Below, in pieces: positions 52,006-60,835 of a stretch of DNA of 64,000 bases. Source of the DNA: an uncultured Lachnospiraceae bacterium. Its GTDB lineage: Bacteria; Bacillota; Clostridia; Lachnospirales; Lachnospiraceae. The DNA lies in contig CAJTUC010000013.1 of assembly GCA_910579395.1 (NCBI GenBank), positions 1 to 64,000 on the forward strand. Direction: 5' to 3'. The notes beneath the pieces are model-generated. The model saw only the letters and a program-made list of their open reading frames with translations, was not told where the DNA came from and did not search any database. A program made the translations under genes and the position numbers. Numbering within the stretch: position 1 is the stretch's first letter; the number at the start of each line of letters is the position of its first letter.

Positions 52006-54469
52006 TAATCCAGTTCGTATATCTGACTATTTCCGACAGATCGATATTCAGGATACCTGTCTCATCCACTTTGGAGACATCCGTCACTTCCTCGGCAAGA
52101 ATGCCGCTTCCGTTGACAAAAAAGTCCATCGGCGTCTGCGGATCCGTCTCGGAGCGCTGCTGGTTCAATACCTTATAAGTACCCATTTTATCTCTGTTGA
52201 CAGCAATCGTATTACCGGAAACCGTGATTTCTCCCTGTGCAATGATAAGTCCGGTAAAATTCGCATTGACCGTCACATTTCCGCCGGTAATGCCGTCTTC
52301 CTCATTGTCATCTTTATCAATTGCCACAATCAGACGGACTTTAGAATCCGATACCGTGTAGTTGTCGTCATTGGTCAGAACCGCTTTAAAACCGTCATCC
52401 GTAACGAACTCAACCGTTCCACCGTTATCCGCCAGATAATCCCGCAGCATATCATCTCTGATGATACTGTTAAAGACATTCTGATTCGGACTGACGCTCG
52501 AGGCATCTTCCGTCAGGTTTGTAGTCAACGCGTTAAAAGTTTTGGCACAGGACTCCGAAAACTCCAGGACTTCCGCCTCCGTTTTAACATTCACCATTTC
52601 GGAAGCATTGTCGGAAATCTCCTGGTATCCTTCATCCGGCACCGGCTGCTCGCCCTCTTCCGAACCGTCTCCTTCGTCCTCGCCTTCCTCTGGCACGGGC
52701 TGCTGCATTCCTTTCAGCAGCGTAACACCGCTGTCGGAAAGTGCACTCGATACGAGGCTGTTTCCCAGAATGGTGTACTGTGTGTTTTCGGAAGTATAAT
52801 CGCCGAGAATAATGCCGCCCGCCGCATACTTCTTGAAATAGCTGTCAATCGCTTCCTTATTCGTATTAAAATTATAGTATTGCACAAAATATTCCGCCGC
52901 CTGGTCCTTATCCATTACAAGGTAGTAATAAACTAACGTTTTATTATCACTGTCTGCACTGTTATACTGCGCATAAACTTTTCGGATGTGATTCATATCC
53001 GTCACTCCGAAATCGCTTAACATCTTGTTATCCAGCTTATAGACCGGCTTGTTGAAATCCACTTCCATAAAAGCCGTTCCATATTGCTCTTCATAAAGCG
53101 CCATCTCTTCCACCATCCTGCTGTTCAGCGGATTCTGGCCTACGATTGTTCTTCCATCCAGCGTGCCGATACATTCTGCGGGTACCAGATAGGCAATCTG
53201 ATTACCTTTAACCGCAATGGACTCTCCCATCAGCACGGATTTGGATGTGCCCGCCGGACCTCCTGGGGTTCCCGAACCTGCAGGCCCCGTCGTCAATGAC
53301 TGCCCGATATAAGCACGTCCCGCGAGCAAAAGCCTGGTCACGCCGCTCATATCCACCGTTGCATTCCTGCCGTTTATGATGATCGCACTGCTCAAAGCCG
53401 TATTCACAGCCTCGCTCTCCGTCATACCCGTCGCCACAGAAGAACCATATCCATAGTATTCTTTCGTCAATGTCGCCCTGCTTCCATTGCCGGAAAGAAT
53501 CAGGTCATTTGCTACATAAGTCTTACTGTCCAGACTTAAAGACCCGTTTTCCAGATTCAGGCCCGCCGCATACACGCTCGCGCCATAATTCGGCACATCT
53601 CTGACTATAAAGCCTGCACTCGGCCCTTTTACCGAAATATCGCCTTTGGAAATAACAAGCTTCCCCTCTTTGACGGTAAGGGTACTTGCCTTATTCACCG
53701 TAATGCCGCCACCGCCGAGCACGTCATCCGCTCCGGCAAAAATGCTGCCATCCACAAGTGCCGCGCCGCTGCCGTCCTCTGTCCGTATTCCTGTATTCCC
53801 AATCAGGGAATATTCATATAAACTGTCAATAGAACCGTTCTGATAAAAAACAAGCTTCGGCACATCGATAGAAATATCCGTATGGATAATGGATACATAA
53901 TCGTTTTCATCCGTATAGGATACCCGGACGTCATAAAGCACGAGACTTGCGTTGTTCACAAGTTCCATGCGGCAGCTGCTGGATTCCCATTCCGCCACAT
54001 CCACCCCCGTGAACAAATCATCATCCACAAAATCCTGCAATACCTTCAGGCTGTAAAATCCCGTTCCTTTTAACGGGTCCGTCAGATTCTTAACAAGCGT
54101 ATCCAGATAAGTCGTTACGAACTGATGATAACGATACTCTTCACTTCCATAAAGATCATCGGGATTATGATTATTTCCCCAGTTCTTCATAACGTCCTGA
54201 TAGCTGAGCGTAATCGCCGCAGAAGCCTCATGCTGCATTCCCGCCATGATCTGTTCCATTACGGTTTCGGCAGAATAAAAGCTGTTCTTGTTCCTGATAT
54301 CCGCAAGTTTGATCATATAATTCATGTAGGACGACCACAGGATTGCACTCGCCAGTATGCCAATCAGCGCCATCGCAATAATAACGACAACGATTGCCGA
54401 GCCGCGGTCATCGCGTTTTAAACCCTTATGCAATTTTCTGCTTTTTCTTCCTGTTTTTCTGTTCCCCAT
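51998..54469 (-). CDS. Large PilX-like pilus assembly protein
   Basis: An 823-residue protein with a basic N-terminus and a pilin-like helix (GSAIVVVIIAMALIGILASA, about 23-50) that lacks the usual Glu5, the pattern seen in PilX/GspK-type minor pilins which sit at the pilus tip. The rest is extracellular, Gly/Ser/Thr-rich with beta-helix-like repeats (ILSGNGSRATLTKEYYG, GESIAVKGNQIAYLVPAECI, GGNVTVNANFTGLIIAQGEI) and a Pro/Glu/Gly linker (about 590-615). Much larger than normal PilX (about 200), so tip adhesin function is plausible. Confidence 0.7.
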   Translation of the reverse strand: MGNRKTGRKSRKLHKGLKRDDRGSAIVVVIIAMALIGILASAILWSSYMNYMIKLADIRNKNSFYSAETVMEQIMAGMQHEASAAITLSYQDVMKNWGNNHNPDDLYGSEEYRYHQFVTTYLDTLVKNLTDPLKGTGFYSLKVLQDFVDDDLFTGVDVAEWESSSCRMELVNNASLVLYDVRVSYTDENDYVSIIHTDISIDVPKLVFYQNGSIDSLYEYSLIGNTGIRTEDGSGAALVDGSIFAGADDVLGGGGITVNKASTLTVKEGKLVISKGDISVKGPSAGFIVRDVPNYGASVYAAGLNLENGSLSLDSKTYVANDLILSGNGSRATLTKEYYGYGSSVATGMTESEAVNTALSSAIIINGRNATVDMSGVTRLLLAGRAYIGQSLTTGPAGSGTPGGPAGTSKSVLMGESIAVKGNQIAYLVPAECIGTLDGRTIVGQNPLNSRMVEEMALYEEQYGTAFMEVDFNKPVYKLDNKMLSDFGVTDMNHIRKVYAQYNSADSDNKTLVYYYLVMDKDQAAEYFVQYYNFNTNKEAIDSYFKKYAAGGIILGDYTSENTQYTILGNSLVSSALSDSGVTLLKGMQQPVPEEGEDEGDGSEEGEQPVPDEGYQEISDNASEMVNVKTEAEVLEFSESCAKTFNALTTNLTEDASSVSPNQNVFNSIIRDDMLRDYLADNGGTVEFVTDDGFKAVLTNDDNYTVSDSKVRLIVAIDKDDNEEDGITGGNVTVNANFTGLIIAQGEITVSGNTIAVNRDKMGTYKVLNQQRSETDPQTPMDFFVNGSGILAEEVTDVSKVDETGILNIDLSEIVRYTNWIKK

Positions 54470-54488
54470 TTTTTATCCTTCATTCCTG

Positions 54489-54764
54489 CTAAAACAGTTC
54501 CGAATGCGTACCGACACGATAAACCATCAATACCAAAACATCATCCAGCACTTCATATATCAATAACCAATTTGGCTCCACATGGCATTCCCTGCATCCG
54601 GCATAATCACCATACAAATTATGGTCGCGATATTTTTCGTCCAGTTTTCTGCCTTCTGCAATTTTACTGATCACATCGAAAAGCTTATGAATATCTTTCC
54701 CCTGCTTTTTCGCCAGCTTCAAATCCCTCTTAAACTGACCGGTGAATTTAACTTCATACTTCAT
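54489..54764 (-). CDS. yafQ: YafQ-family toxin (RelE/ParE superfamily mRNA endonuclease)
   Basis: A 91-residue protein (MKYEVKFTGQFKRDLKLAKK) with the YafQ pattern: His48, Gly52, Arg58, His61, Trp66 (CHVEPNWLLIY), His87 and Phe91 (RVGTHSELF at the C-terminus). Family members cut mRNA on the ribosome. The Asp that precedes Trp in well-studied YafQ is Asn65 here, which may weaken activity. Its start overlaps the antitoxin gene by eleven bases. Confidence 0.88.
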   Translation of the reverse strand: MKYEVKFTGQFKRDLKLAKKQGKDIHKLFDVISKIAEGRKLDEKYRDHNLYGDYAGCRECHVEPNWLLIYEVLDDVLVLMVYRVGTHSELF

Positions 54765-55032
54765 CCAGAGCCTCCTTCAAATCTTCGAGGCTCTTATATC
54801 CTTTTATATTTGAATCCGCAGCAATTCTTCGTCCCTCTGCTATAGCAGCCATTGTTATTTCATTTGGCGTATTCAGCTTCAAAGAAAAAGGTATGCCATT
54901 TTCCCGAATTGTCTGCTTTAAGAACATATTTACTGCTGTGGTCATATTCAGTCCAAGTTCCGCAAAGATATTCTCTGCTGCTTCTTTCACCGCTTTCTCT
55001 GTCCGTATATTCAAATTCGTTATAGTTGCCAT
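54754..55032 (-). CDS. dinJ: DinJ/RelB-family antitoxin
   Basis: A 92-residue antitoxin with an N-terminal ribbon-helix-helix (MATITNLNIRTEKAVKEAAE, NIFAELGLNMTTAVNMFLKQ) and a C-terminal toxin-binding tail. ATG at 55032 follows GGAGGTGCATAAT and is the family start; the frame extends to 55110 without similarity. It is transcribed before the toxin. Confidence 0.9.
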   Translation of the reverse strand: MATITNLNIRTEKAVKEAAENIFAELGLNMTTAVNMFLKQTIRENGIPFSLKLNTPNEITMAAIAEGRRIAADSNIKGYKSLEDLKEALDEV

Positions 55033-55120
55033 ATTATGCACCTCCACATTTACGATTGTAATGAAAAACATTTCGACTCTATCAGCATAAAGACAGTTCA
55101 TGCTGTGCACCGCCTGTTGT

Positions 55121-55164
55121 ATATTATATGCAAAATGCTTTATCCTATCAACATATTATGTGCA
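55121..55164 (-). promoter_or_regulatory. dinJ-yafQ promoter with repeated operator-like sites
   Basis: TTGATA (55146-55151) and TATAAT (55123-55128) with a 17-bp spacer. On the plus strand ATATTATATGCA (55121-55132) and ATATTATGTGCA (55153-55164) are direct repeats 32 bp (three helical turns) apart that bracket the promoter, suitable as antitoxin operators. Confidence 0.65.
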
Positions 55165-55195
55165 TAACAAACGGGGTTTTCTTTTTCTGCCGTCC

Positions 55196-56617
55196 TTAAT
55201 TATTCTTGCTTCCCGTAATATGTGCCATGCGCTGTGAATCCGGGAAATCATCATCTTTGGCGCCTTTTTTGTAAACAGTTATCTCTATATCAAATATAAC
55301 TTCTGTTATTCCATCATCGTTGCCCGTACCGGACTGCATGGGGACTGTTTCTATACGAATACCCGAAAGACCAAAAACATCAATGCTCTGGCCGTTTCCC
55401 CCTCTTAACTGGTAGGCTGCCTGCGTCGGAATATCTGCTTTTTCTATCTCATAAGTCGGAAGTTTTCCTTCTGCCGGAGTCGGACTGCCTGAAAATGCGG
55501 CATTTACAAGATTCATACCAAGATTCGTCCGAATCTTCACCTGTTCGGCCGCAGTACCCTCAACATTGACCACCGCCTTATAGCCAATCTCCGCATTATT
55601 GAGCTGAACATCGGAGAGTCTGGCCTCCGTCACATTATCGAGCTGTTTTACGATATACATACGGAACGGCTGGCCGGAATCGTTATGAATCACAATGTTA
55701 TCTTTCTCCGCTTCATACAACGGATAATAGAAAAGATAAAAATTCCCGCTGGTGATACCTGTCCCACAGGGCTGGTCTTTTACCCATTCCCCGCTTCCGA
55801 CAGCCGGACTCATATTCCCGCTGGTTTCATAAGTCACCCCGTTATATTCACATTCATAAACATAAGTAATCTGCGCATCACAACACGCATTTCCGTCCGC
55901 ATCAACCCCGCCATCCTTCAGATTCAACGTGATCGTGCGGCTTTTGACCTTTCCGCCTCTGTCCAGGAAAGTCTTAAAGGTAAAAGGCGAGTCTTCATCC
56001 GCCTCCAGTCCGGTTTCTTTCTGTATGTATTCCGCCGCCAGCAGATTCAACTGAACGGACTGTGTATAACTCCCATCCTTTCCCTTCATGACACTGCCCG
56101 GCGACGCCATATTGATATCATTGAAAGCATTATCATGCCCATAAGCAATACCGATATCTTTCGTCGGATCCTGCTCATAGTTCCGCGCATCAATCCGGAT
56201 AAGTGCATCAAATTCACTGCCCTGTATCTGCACGCCCTCCAGCGTGAAGTAATAGATTCCCGGCATTTCCGGATCAGGGCGGACATCAGGGTCGTTCTGC
56301 TCCCTGTCCTTATCTTCCTCAATGCTTCCCTTGATCAGCTTGGATTCCATCACATAAAACCCATTCTCCGGATTATTGAACTGTTCCTTCAACTCCTCGA
56401 TATCATAAGCTTTAAGGCCTTCCATAAGGTCCTGCGCGACCGTTATCGCCCGCTGTGTCTGTCTGGCCTTGCCGTTCATCCGCGCCGAAGTCACGAAACC
56501 ATGCAGCAGAGGAACGACGATGATCGCAAGAATGATGACCGCAATCAGCAGTTCCACCAGAGAAAAACCGGCATTCCTATTCAGTTGTGGGAAAGAATCA
56601 TTGTTCTTCTTTTTCAT
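55196..56617 (-). CDS. Type IV pseudopilin (PilV-like)
   Basis: A 473-residue prepilin with leader ending NRNAG before FSLVELLIAVIILAIIVVPL, Glu5 present. The extracellular part contains charged helical segments, a Cys pair (GNACCDAQITYVYECEYNG) and a beta-rich C-terminus. Larger than typical PilV (about 150-200). It lies between pilO and the toxin-antitoxin pair. Confidence 0.82.
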   Translation of the reverse strand: MKKKNNDSFPQLNRNAGFSLVELLIAVIILAIIVVPLLHGFVTSARMNGKARQTQRAITVAQDLMEGLKAYDIEELKEQFNNPENGFYVMESKLIKGSIEEDKDREQNDPDVRPDPEMPGIYYFTLEGVQIQGSEFDALIRIDARNYEQDPTKDIGIAYGHDNAFNDINMASPGSVMKGKDGSYTQSVQLNLLAAEYIQKETGLEADEDSPFTFKTFLDRGGKVKSRTITLNLKDGGVDADGNACCDAQITYVYECEYNGVTYETSGNMSPAVGSGEWVKDQPCGTGITSGNFYLFYYPLYEAEKDNIVIHNDSGQPFRMYIVKQLDNVTEARLSDVQLNNAEIGYKAVVNVEGTAAEQVKIRTNLGMNLVNAAFSGSPTPAEGKLPTYEIEKADIPTQAAYQLRGGNGQSIDVFGLSGIRIETVPMQSGTGNDDGITEVIFDIEITVYKKGAKDDDFPDSQRMAHITGSKNN

Positions 56618-56653
56618 ACCCGTTCCACACCTGTCTATTCTCTATTGGCTGGC

Positions 56654-57502
56654 TTAGTTACCTGCATTTTCTGAATCCTCTGCGTTTTCAGCATTCTCGG
56701 TGCCGCCTTCTGTCTCCATATCTCCTACATCCGGCAGTCCCGCTTCTCCATGAATCGTGATCGTGCCGAAAATATTATCTGTTCCTAACAGTACGGATGA
56801 AAAATCAGGCTGTACATATTCTTTTCCCATCTGGTAAGGCGCAAGATACATATTCAAGGTCGTCGAGCCAACCAAAAGACCGGTAGAATCATCAAAAGTG
56901 ACCGTCAATGTTTCAATTGCCATGCGGTTCGGCTGGTCCACGATATGTTGGATGCTTCTTTTTAACCCCTCATAGGAAACGCCGTAATTAAAGGTCGCCT
57001 TCCGATTGTAAAGCCAGTCGATTTCCTCTTCCGGCTCCGCCGCCGTCGTATTGTCCGCCCCATCTAACGGCTCATCGCCAACACCGAGCACATCGTTCTC
57101 ACCCAAATCATAAGTATGGTCTCGTTCTTCCGTCGGCGCTATCTGGTCTTGAAAACTCACCGGAACAAGCTGCTCAATATTAACACTCTCCACGACCATC
57201 GGGGAAACGAGTTCCTGATTGATCGCCATCAAAATCACATCTTCTGCCTTGACATTTACCGGAAAAACCTGATAGATGTCATCGATTTCTTTTAACATCT
57301 TGTCCATTTCCGTTAAATAGGTCTCTTTGTTGTTGGTCTTGATCGTCAGGTCCGTTATCTGCTGGCGAAGCTGTATGTTCTCCGCTTCCATCGCTTCTAC
57401 TTTTTCCTGTGCCGGCATGAAAACCCAATAGAACGTGCAGCCGCCCAATAAGATTCCGATAAAGCCGACCAATATTAAAATATCTCTCTTTGATACTTTC
57501 AT
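56654..57502 (-). CDS. pilO: Pilus alignment-subcomplex protein PilO
   Basis: PilO with PilN and PilM forms the inner-membrane alignment complex of type IV pili. The 282-residue protein has one N-terminal membrane helix (about 8-28), a coiled coil (about 32-75) and a ferredoxin-like domain (about 170-235, VSYEGLKRSIQHIVDQPNRM). An acidic, Asn/Glu-rich C-terminal tail is present. It starts 27 bp after the PilM-PilN gene. Confidence 0.82.
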   Translation of the reverse strand: MKVSKRDILILVGFIGILLGGCTFYWVFMPAQEKVEAMEAENIQLRQQITDLTIKTNNKETYLTEMDKMLKEIDDIYQVFPVNVKAEDVILMAINQELVSPMVVESVNIEQLVPVSFQDQIAPTEERDHTYDLGENDVLGVGDEPLDGADNTTAAEPEEEIDWLYNRKATFNYGVSYEGLKRSIQHIVDQPNRMAIETLTVTFDDSTGLLVGSTTLNMYLAPYQMGKEYVQPDFSSVLLGTDNIFGTITIHGEAGLPDVGDMETEGGTENAENAEDSENAGN

Positions 57503-57529
57503 CCCGCTATCCTCCGTTTTCCGCCAGTC

Positions 57530-59293
57530 TTACTGCGCTGTCGTATTGTCGCCTGCGCTCTCTTCCGTCCCTGCATTCTCCGCTCCTTCTGCAGAACCGG
57601 TCTCCGTGTCTGCCGCAGCCTCGTCATCCGCGTCACCATGCTGGACCGGTGCATAAAGCGCCGCTGCCGTGAAATTGACGGTAATGCTGTTGCTCTCTTC
57701 ATCGATTTCTTCCGTCACCGCCGTTACCGTGATGCTCTCCGGAAGTAAGCTTTCAAAGGTTCGAAGCTGTTCGATCGTCGCCGCCGCTTCGCCTTTGGTG
57801 CTGACATTCATCGTAATCGTGACCTGACTTCTGTCGGAAGTAAAAGTTACGACATTGACATCCGCAGGAAGTTTCTGCTCCAGTTCCAACATGAACTCAT
57901 ACAGTTCATCGTTCCGGCTCTCCGTCACTTCGTACATTGCTTTTACCTTATTATATTCCGCCTTGACATCAACATAAGTATTGTAGACATCTATGATAGG
58001 CTTGAGTTCCTCTACCTGATGCTTCAAATCGACATTTTCCTTTTCCACTTTCAAATAAGTAAGAATAGAGAAAGCCGTCATTCCGGCCGCCGACAAAAAG
58101 CCGACTGCAAAAAGGACCCACATCGCAATCGCAAATCCCTGGCTGGCTTCTCCCGTCGAAGCTGCTGCACCGTTTCTGCCTTTTCCCTTGCCTTTCGCTT
58201 TCCCCTTATCTTCGTGAAGCTTAAAGCCTACGGGCGCCATGACCGCGCCGATACAGGATAAATATTCTCCGAAAAAGCCTTCTTTAAAATATTTCTCAAG
58301 ATTCAGGCCTTCCACTTTCTTAATAGTGGAAACCGGATAATCGATTTCCTTCTGCATCAAGTCATTCATGCCGAGGAAATTCGCGCCCACCCCCGTGATA
58401 TGCACTTTATCGATGACCGCAGGGTTTCTGGAAATATAATAGTCGATAACCCTGACGATACCGCCGACCATAGGAGTCAATGCCTCTGTCACATGGCGTC
58501 TGGCCGTATCCTCTCTCGAAAGAGTCGCCGTATCGTGGTCCGAAGCGTCCATCTCCAAATCAATACAGTTATTCTGTTCCACGATCTGAATCGCCTGCCG
58601 GATATTCCGAATGGTTCCCCATGCCGCGCTGTCCCCAACGACTTGCAATGCTTCTTCCACGCCGTATGCGACATTTCTTGTAAAAGCGATTTTCTGGTCC
58701 TGAATGACCATGATCAGTGTGGAACGTTCATCGATTTTCGCGATCAGATGCGTGCCCGTCGTACATTCTTTTTTAACAATCTGGAAAAGGCTGTTACCCG
58801 CATAATCGATGGCCGCCACTTCCAGACGCAGCGCCGCCGCCAGGTCATAATAGCCTTTCAGAAGAGCCGCCGGAACCGCCAGCACCATCAGCTTATACTG
58901 TTTGCTGCCTTTCTCCTCTCCTATCGTCTCGAGAATCGTATAGGCCAGTTCATGCTGGCTCAAGTCCATCGGGAAATATTCCGAAGCTTTCGCCCGCACG
59001 ACATCGCCGATCCGGTTCTCCTTTACAAAAGGAATCGTCACTTCACGGTTGGCAATCTTTCCGGAACTGATAGAAAAAATAACCTGTTTCGCCTTAATAC
59101 CATTTTCCCGCATAGCGCCACGCAGCCCCTCCAGATAATGGGTATCGAGCTGAAGCACACCGTCGTTCACAACACCGTCTAATGTCGGAACGGTGAAATT
59201 TTGGTACACTTTCGGGGTTTTTGCTTTATAGTCCAGTTCGCAGACTCTTGTCAGTGAATATCCAATTTCGATACTTAACACTCTGCCAGCCAT
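57530..59293 (-). CDS. pilM: PilM-PilN fusion protein
   Basis: A 587-residue protein. Residues 1 to about 345 are an actin-like PilM domain (RVLSIEIGYSLTRVCELDYK, KAKQVIFSISSGKIANREVT, VHITGVGANFLG). After a Gly/Lys-rich linker a membrane helix (about 380-405, WVLFAVGFLSAAGMTAFSIL) leads into a coiled coil and a PilN-type periplasmic-side domain (about 470-560). In most systems PilM is cytoplasmic and binds the N-terminal tail of a separate PilN; here both are one chain. A low-complexity Ala/Glu/Asp tail ends it. Confidence 0.82.
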   Translation of the reverse strand: MAGRVLSIEIGYSLTRVCELDYKAKTPKVYQNFTVPTLDGVVNDGVLQLDTHYLEGLRGAMRENGIKAKQVIFSISSGKIANREVTIPFVKENRIGDVVRAKASEYFPMDLSQHELAYTILETIGEEKGSKQYKLMVLAVPAALLKGYYDLAAALRLEVAAIDYAGNSLFQIVKKECTTGTHLIAKIDERSTLIMVIQDQKIAFTRNVAYGVEEALQVVGDSAAWGTIRNIRQAIQIVEQNNCIDLEMDASDHDTATLSREDTARRHVTEALTPMVGGIVRVIDYYISRNPAVIDKVHITGVGANFLGMNDLMQKEIDYPVSTIKKVEGLNLEKYFKEGFFGEYLSCIGAVMAPVGFKLHEDKGKAKGKGKGRNGAAASTGEASQGFAIAMWVLFAVGFLSAAGMTAFSILTYLKVEKENVDLKHQVEELKPIIDVYNTYVDVKAEYNKVKAMYEVTESRNDELYEFMLELEQKLPADVNVVTFTSDRSQVTITMNVSTKGEAAATIEQLRTFESLLPESITVTAVTEEIDEESNSITVNFTAAALYAPVQHGDADDEAAADTETGSAEGAENAGTEESAGDNTTAQ

Positions 59294-59343
59294 GAATTGG
59301 TTTCCTCCTTAGAAAAAATTATTCGCACCATCAAAATACAAAT

Positions 59344-59376
59344 TGACAAAACCGTCTGTAAACAGCTGTTTTGTCA
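59344..59376. other. Inverted repeat between pilD and pilMN
   Basis: TGACAAAAC (59344-59352) and GTTTTGTCA (59368-59376) form a perfect 9-bp stem with a nested CTGT/ACAG. No T-run follows on the transcribed strand. The surrounding 151-bp gap has no gene. Confidence 0.4.
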
Positions 59377-59444
59377 CCTTGTATTTTGGCACCGCTTTGT
59401 ACATTCGTAAAAATTATATCAATAACATTTCAGCAACATTTACG

Positions 59445-60197
59445 TTAGTAAAATCTCAGATACCACTCTATTATTTGATTTCCCCACAGCATTGCTATAA
59501 AGATTCCCATCGAAAGATAGGGACCCATCGCAAGTACATGGCTTTCACCGCTCAGTTTCATTCTGACAACATGAATAACTGCGCCGAGAATACAGCCAAT
59601 GAAAAAAGCCAGTATGATCAATTTCCAACCCAGTACAAGGCCGCAGACCGCCATGAGTTTGACATCTCCGCCGCCTATTCCTCTGCCTTTGGTCGCATAA
59701 TAGAGAATCATAAGAAAAACACTGACAGAACAGAAGCCAATCAGGTATGACAGCCAGCCTGAAAGGTCTGTTACAACTCTGATCAGCCCTATCGCCAGTA
59801 TAAAGATATTGATCCCAAGCGGAATCTCATACGTCCTGAAATCAATAACGCTCAAGGTGAGCAGTGCCGATGTCAGCAAACAGAAGAGTAGGGATTCTAC
59901 GTTTACGCCGTTTACCAGCACGATAACAACATATAAGATGCCGTTCGCCGCCTCGACGATCGGGTATTGGGCGGCGAGCTTCGCTTTGCATTTACGGCAT
60001 CTGCCCCGTAAGGCAAGGTAGCTGAAAAGCGGCACAAGGTCGTACCATTTCAGCTGATATCCACAACTCATGCAGTGGGACCTTACCTTGACAATATCTT
60101 CTTTCTTGGGAATCCTGTAGATGCAAACATTCACAAAGCTGCCGATGACGATTCCGAAAAGAAATATGGTTATGTAGAAAAATATTGTCCAGAGCAT
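59445..60197 (-). CDS. pilD: Prepilin peptidase/N-methyltransferase
   Basis: Membrane aspartic protease that removes prepilin leaders and methylates the new N-terminus. The 250-residue protein has the N-terminal methylase domain with the zinc-binding Cys42, Cys45, Cys67 and Cys70, about seven membrane helices, and both catalytic Asp residues (SVIDFRTYEIP and the GxGD-type GIGGGDVKLM). It serves the five prepilin-like genes around it. Confidence 0.94.
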   Translation of the reverse strand: MLWTIFFYITIFLFGIVIGSFVNVCIYRIPKKEDIVKVRSHCMSCGYQLKWYDLVPLFSYLALRGRCRKCKAKLAAQYPIVEAANGILYVVIVLVNGVNVESLLFCLLTSALLTLSVIDFRTYEIPLGINIFILAIGLIRVVTDLSGWLSYLIGFCSVSVFLMILYYATKGRGIGGGDVKLMAVCGLVLGWKLIILAFFIGCILGAVIHVVRMKLSGESHVLAMGPYLSMGIFIAMLWGNQIIEWYLRFY

Positions 60198-60283
60198 AGT
60201 TTGTTTGTTCCTTTAGTTAATTATATTGTTTTTTGTGTGACTGTAGGGTTAGTCGGAAAAATCGGTTCGATGGTTCATGAACC

Positions 60284-60772
60284 TTACGGCGTTGTTGTTT
60301 TGATTATTGCACCTGAATTATCAACGCCAGTGCATTTTACTGTCCAAGTAGTTGTTGTTGAGTTATATTCCAATGTCATTGTAATTGCAGTAGACGGATT
60401 GGTATATGCTGTGGACTGATACTTAGATGTACTTAAACGATCACCAGATCCACTAGCAAAGGAACCTTCTTCCATGATTCCATTATTTACAAATACATCT
60501 ATTAAGTCGCCAGTAACTGTAATGTTTGCTCCACTAGCTGTCACTTTATATTTTCCAGCAGTGCTTCCATCCAATGTTATGTCCGGATCTGCAGCAACAA
60601 CCTGCATAGCATTGATAAACTCAACCGTTGTCTGTGTATCTGTTGCAACACGGCTCTTCTCCACATACTTCAGATACTGAGGTGCCAGAACAGCTACCAG
60701 GATTACCATGATGGCGATAACGATGATCAATTCCACCAGGGAGAAACCTTTGTTATCCATTTTCTTTTTCAT
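60284..60772 (-). CDS. pilA: Major type IV pilin
   Basis: A 162-residue prepilin: leader MKKKMDNKG before FSLVELIIVIAIMVILVAVL with Glu5, then APQYLKYVEKSRVATDTQT and a Thr/Ser-rich C-terminal domain with a single Cys. Small size, complete leader and position after pilC make it the probable main subunit. AGGAG lies eight bases before the ATG. Its coding sequence is visibly more A/T-rich than the neighbouring pilin genes. A short palindrome GGTTCATGAACC follows the stop codon. Confidence 0.88.
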   Translation of the reverse strand: MKKKMDNKGFSLVELIIVIAIMVILVAVLAPQYLKYVEKSRVATDTQTTVEFINAMQVVAADPDITLDGSTAGKYKVTASGANITVTGDLIDVFVNNGIMEEGSFASGSGDRLSTSKYQSTAYTNPSTAITMTLEYNSTTTTWTVKCTGVDNSGAIIKTTTP

Positions 60773-60835
60773 TCCTCATTCTCCTTTTCTCTCATAATTT
60801 ATTTCATAAATTTTTATCTTAAACATGACTGCTCC

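Noticed and set aside
59344..59376. Intrinsic terminator between pilMN and pilD
   Set aside because: The stem is good, but no T-run follows on the transcribed strand, and pilMN lies downstream in the same pathway with no obvious promoter of its own.
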